From positions 1 to 6,898 of the forward strand of contig PWYP01000107.1 in NCBI GenBank assembly GCA_003567805.1: a stretch of DNA of 6,898 bases, read 5' to 3'. Position 1 is the stretch's first letter. The number at the start of each line of letters is the position of its first letter. This document shows positions 5,013-6,898 of the stretch, piece after piece. The notes beneath the pieces were generated by a model. That model worked only from the letters and a program-made list of their open reading frames with translations, was not told where the DNA came from and did not search any database. The translations under genes and the position numbers were made by a program. Source of the DNA: PVC group bacterium (GTDB taxonomy: Bacteria; Verrucomicrobiota; Kiritimatiellia; UBA8416).

Positions 5013-6793
5013 TCCATGATTTCTTGCATGGTTTCGAAGACGCGGTCGAAGTGGATGGGGGAGGGGCGTGGTGGCAGCGGGAGATTTTCGCTACGCGCGT
5101 GCTGGAGTTCGGCATCCGCATCGTAATCGAACCACCAATACGCGCGTGCTGCGCTGTGGTCGCCTAATCGTGATAATACGGTCGGGGGACTCCCGAATTT
5201 GTTCCAATACAGGATGCGGTTGGCGTCGGAGCCCCAGAGCAGGATATACGGTACATGTTCCGTGAGGATGGCATCGATGCGGCGTACGATGTCATGACGC
5301 TTGGCAACATCGAAGATCGTTTTTTGCTTTTCAATAAGACGGTCAACTTCATCGTGACGAAAGCCTGTGATGTTATTTCCGCCTGTGCGGTCTGCTTCGT
5401 CGCTATGCCACATGGATTCCGGGTTTTTGAATACGCCTGCGCTCCAGGCTGCCCCCGTCATGTCGTAATCGAACCGGTTCATGGAGCGACTCCATTCGGC
5501 CCAATCCTGTCGCTCGATGTGCATCGTTATGCCCACCCGTACGAGATCTTCATTAAAAATTTGCAGAAAGCGTTCGGCGGTGGGGTCGCGTGTCAGAAAC
5601 GTAAATGCCAAAGGCGTGCCATCCTTTTCCAATCGGCCTGTTTGGGGATTGGGTTTCCAGCCTGCCTCTGTCAGGAGCGCGCGGGCTTTAGATAGGTCAT
5701 AGTCAAAGACGGGATTGTTATTGGGAGATCCATCAAAGTATAGATCTTCAAAGTAGGATGAATACAAAAAGTACATGTTAAACATGAGAGTCCGGTTCAT
5801 GCGCTCACGATTGAGCAGATGGGCCATGGCTTTGCGTACACGGATGTCGTCAAACGGTGCACGGCGCATATTCATGGCAAAGCCTTGAAACCCTACGGGC
5901 TGGTGATTGCGAACTTCTTGCCGAACAATCCAATTGTTGAGGTAACGACGACCTTGTGTCTCACGGGCCCATACGCGTGCCGTAAATACGGGAAACATAT
6001 CGAGTTGGGCCTGCTCAAAAGCATCAAAGGCATTCTCGCGTTCGGCATAAAAACGGTATGTTACATTTTCAAAATTATACAGGTTTTCGGTTTTTTTCTG
6101 TTGGCGGCGCCACCAATCGTCCCTCCGGTTTAGCTGGACGGAGGTTCCTTCTTGAATGCGTCCCAACTTGTAGGGGCCGGAGATGACGGGGAAGTGAAAG
6201 TTGAGTCGATTGAAGTCTTGTTCGGCATACGCATGTTTGGGGAGAATCATAAAGCCACCGGCGGCTCCGAGGTTTTGCCAGTGAACGGTGTGGGCAGTGA
6301 ATGCAATGGTTCGATCATCGATGATTTCGGGGGGCGCAAAGCGCTCTAATGAAACTTTATGCGGCCCGGTCAGGTTGGCCGGATCCATAATCGCATCAAA
6401 TGTCCAGCGTACATCTGCAGCGGTGATGGGGGTGCCATCGCTCCAGCGGGCATTTTCATCGATGGTAAATGTGAAGGTTTGTTTGTCTTCGGAAATGGTC
6501 CATGCTTTTGCCAGCCCGGGAACGTATTCGAGTGTGAACGGATCGAGATCAAGGAGAGTCTCATATAGCATGCCAAAGAGCTCGGCACTAAAGGTGTTGT
6601 TGGCCAGATAGTAGTTGAAACTTGCAGGGTATTGGCCTGCAAAGCTTATAAAATTTCCGCCGACCTCGGCGATATCGCTGGCCAGCGGGTCGCGCTGGTC
6701 TTGCCAGCCTGGGGGCGGGTAGCTGGATTGGGCTAAAAGACTGCTTGTGGTTGCGGTGACGATACACAAAAATCGTGTTATGTTTTTTCTCAT
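5009..6793 (-). CDS. Extracellular solute-binding protein, family 5 (YejA-like, peptide ABC transporter)
   Basis: This is a 594-residue periplasmic binding protein of the DppA/OppA/NikA family, which captures peptides (or other ligands) for an ABC importer. The N-terminus MRKNITRFLCIVTATTSSLLAQ is a signal peptide with likely cleavage near residues 21-23. Family-5 hallmarks are 'ELFGMLYETLLDLDP' (71-85), 'VPGLAKAWTISEDKQTFTF' (91-109), 'ARWSDGTPITAADVRWTFDAI' (115-135), 'ISGPYKLGRI' (204-213), 'RAPFDDIRVRKAMAHLLNRE' (311-330) and 'YDLSKARALLTEAGW' (365-379). 'INR/MNR...MF..Y...SSYFED' (332-350) is closest to YejA-type proteins, which bind oligopeptides and microcin C. The length also suits that subgroup. 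AGGAG ten bases before ATG 6793 fixes the start. No permease or ATPase gene is visible downstream, where nadA lies convergent; they could be upstream or elsewhere. Confidence 0.92.
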   Translation of the reverse strand: MRKNITRFLCIVTATTSSLLAQSSYPPPGWQDQRDPLASDIAEVGGNFISFAGQYPASFNYYLANNTFSAELFGMLYETLLDLDPFTLEYVPGLAKAWTISEDKQTFTFTIDENARWSDGTPITAADVRWTFDAIMDPANLTGPHKVSLERFAPPEIIDDRTIAFTAHTVHWQNLGAAGGFMILPKHAYAEQDFNRLNFHFPVISGPYKLGRIQEGTSVQLNRRDDWWRRQQKKTENLYNFENVTYRFYAERENAFDAFEQAQLDMFPVFTARVWARETQGRRYLNNWIVRQEVRNHQPVGFQGFAMNMRRAPFDDIRVRKAMAHLLNRERMNRTLMFNMYFLYSSYFEDLYFDGSPNNNPVFDYDLSKARALLTEAGWKPNPQTGRLEKDGTPLAFTFLTRDPTAERFLQIFNEDLVRVGITMHIERQDWAEWSRSMNRFDYDMTGAAWSAGVFKNPESMWHSDEADRTGGNNITGFRHDEVDRLIEKQKTIFDVAKRHDIVRRIDAILTEHVPYILLWGSDANRILYWNKFGSPPTVLSRLGDHSAARAYWWFDYDADAELQHARSENLPLPPRPSPIHFDRVFETMQEIMD

Positions 6794-6803
6794 ATGCGGC
6801 TAT

Positions 6804-6808
6804 CTCCT
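6804..6808 (-). promoter_or_regulatory. Ribosome binding site AGGAG of the binding-protein gene
   Basis: On the minus strand AGGAG (within TTAGGAG) lies ten bases upstream of ATG 6793. It is the only clear Shine-Dalgarno sequence before a gene in this window and supports that start. Confidence 0.75.
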
Positions 6809-6898
6809 AAGGTCTGTTACGGTATCAGTGATGTGGGCGGGTGTCGAGTGTTGGGTGTGCGATTAACTCGGGGGTTGACGTAGAGGGGTGATGTGCAG

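Noticed and set aside
6875..6898. TTGACG at 6875-6880 as a plus-strand -35 box
   Set aside because: The matching -10 would fall just outside the window, so it cannot be supported.
1..6898. CRISPR array, insertion sequence, prophage, toxin-antitoxin or defence genes
   Set aside because: No regularly spaced repeats, no terminal inverted repeats with target duplications, and no transposase, integrase or toxin-like reading frame were seen on either strand.

Overview
The window reads as a stretch of bacterial chromosome with ordinary housekeeping and envelope genes. It most likely comes from the Verrucomicrobiota/Kiritimatiellota side of the PVC group. Three things point there: a partial protein ending in the 'WQEYVAGTDPTD ... 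GFYRLSVE' style of C-terminus common on secreted proteins of that group; an exported protein carrying a 'GVTIAHSGGIARLLFNEL' block that resembles a motif I recall from many PVC exported proteins; and a conserved hypothetical protein resembling a family I recall from Verrucomicrobia. This placement is from memory, not from a search.

Layout from left to right. (1) Positions 3-347, plus strand: C-terminus of a large secreted protein. (2) 358-1251, plus strand: an exported or lipoprotein-like membrane protein of unknown function, ending in a strong intrinsic terminator that overlaps its stop codon. (3) 1275-1676: a gene-free convergent region with several hairpins, including a strong one at 1309-1337, and two promoter-like sites. 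(4) 1677-2963, minus strand: a conserved hypothetical acidic protein. (5) 3062-3136, plus strand: tRNA-Asn(GUU) with its own promoter and terminator. (6) 3203-3853, minus strand: aat, leucyl/phenylalanyl-tRNA-protein transferase, probably with a GTG start. (7) 3969-5012, plus strand: nadA, quinolinate synthase, divergent from aat across a 115-bp gap with a perfect 23-bp inverted repeat. (8) 5009-6793, minus strand: a periplasmic family-5 (YejA-like) peptide-binding protein whose stop codon overlaps that of nadA. (9) 6794-6898: upstream region of the binding protein.

I see no operon linking these genes into one pathway. The recognisable functions are NAD biosynthesis (nadA), N-end-rule tagging of proteins for degradation (aat), translation (tRNA-Asn) and peptide uptake (binding protein). 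I found no CRISPR array, insertion sequence, phage gene or defence system. The items most worth a second look are the structured intergenic segment at about 1300-1476, the aat/nadA palindrome, the overlapping stop codons of nadA and the binding-protein gene, and the lineage-specific hypothetical proteins.
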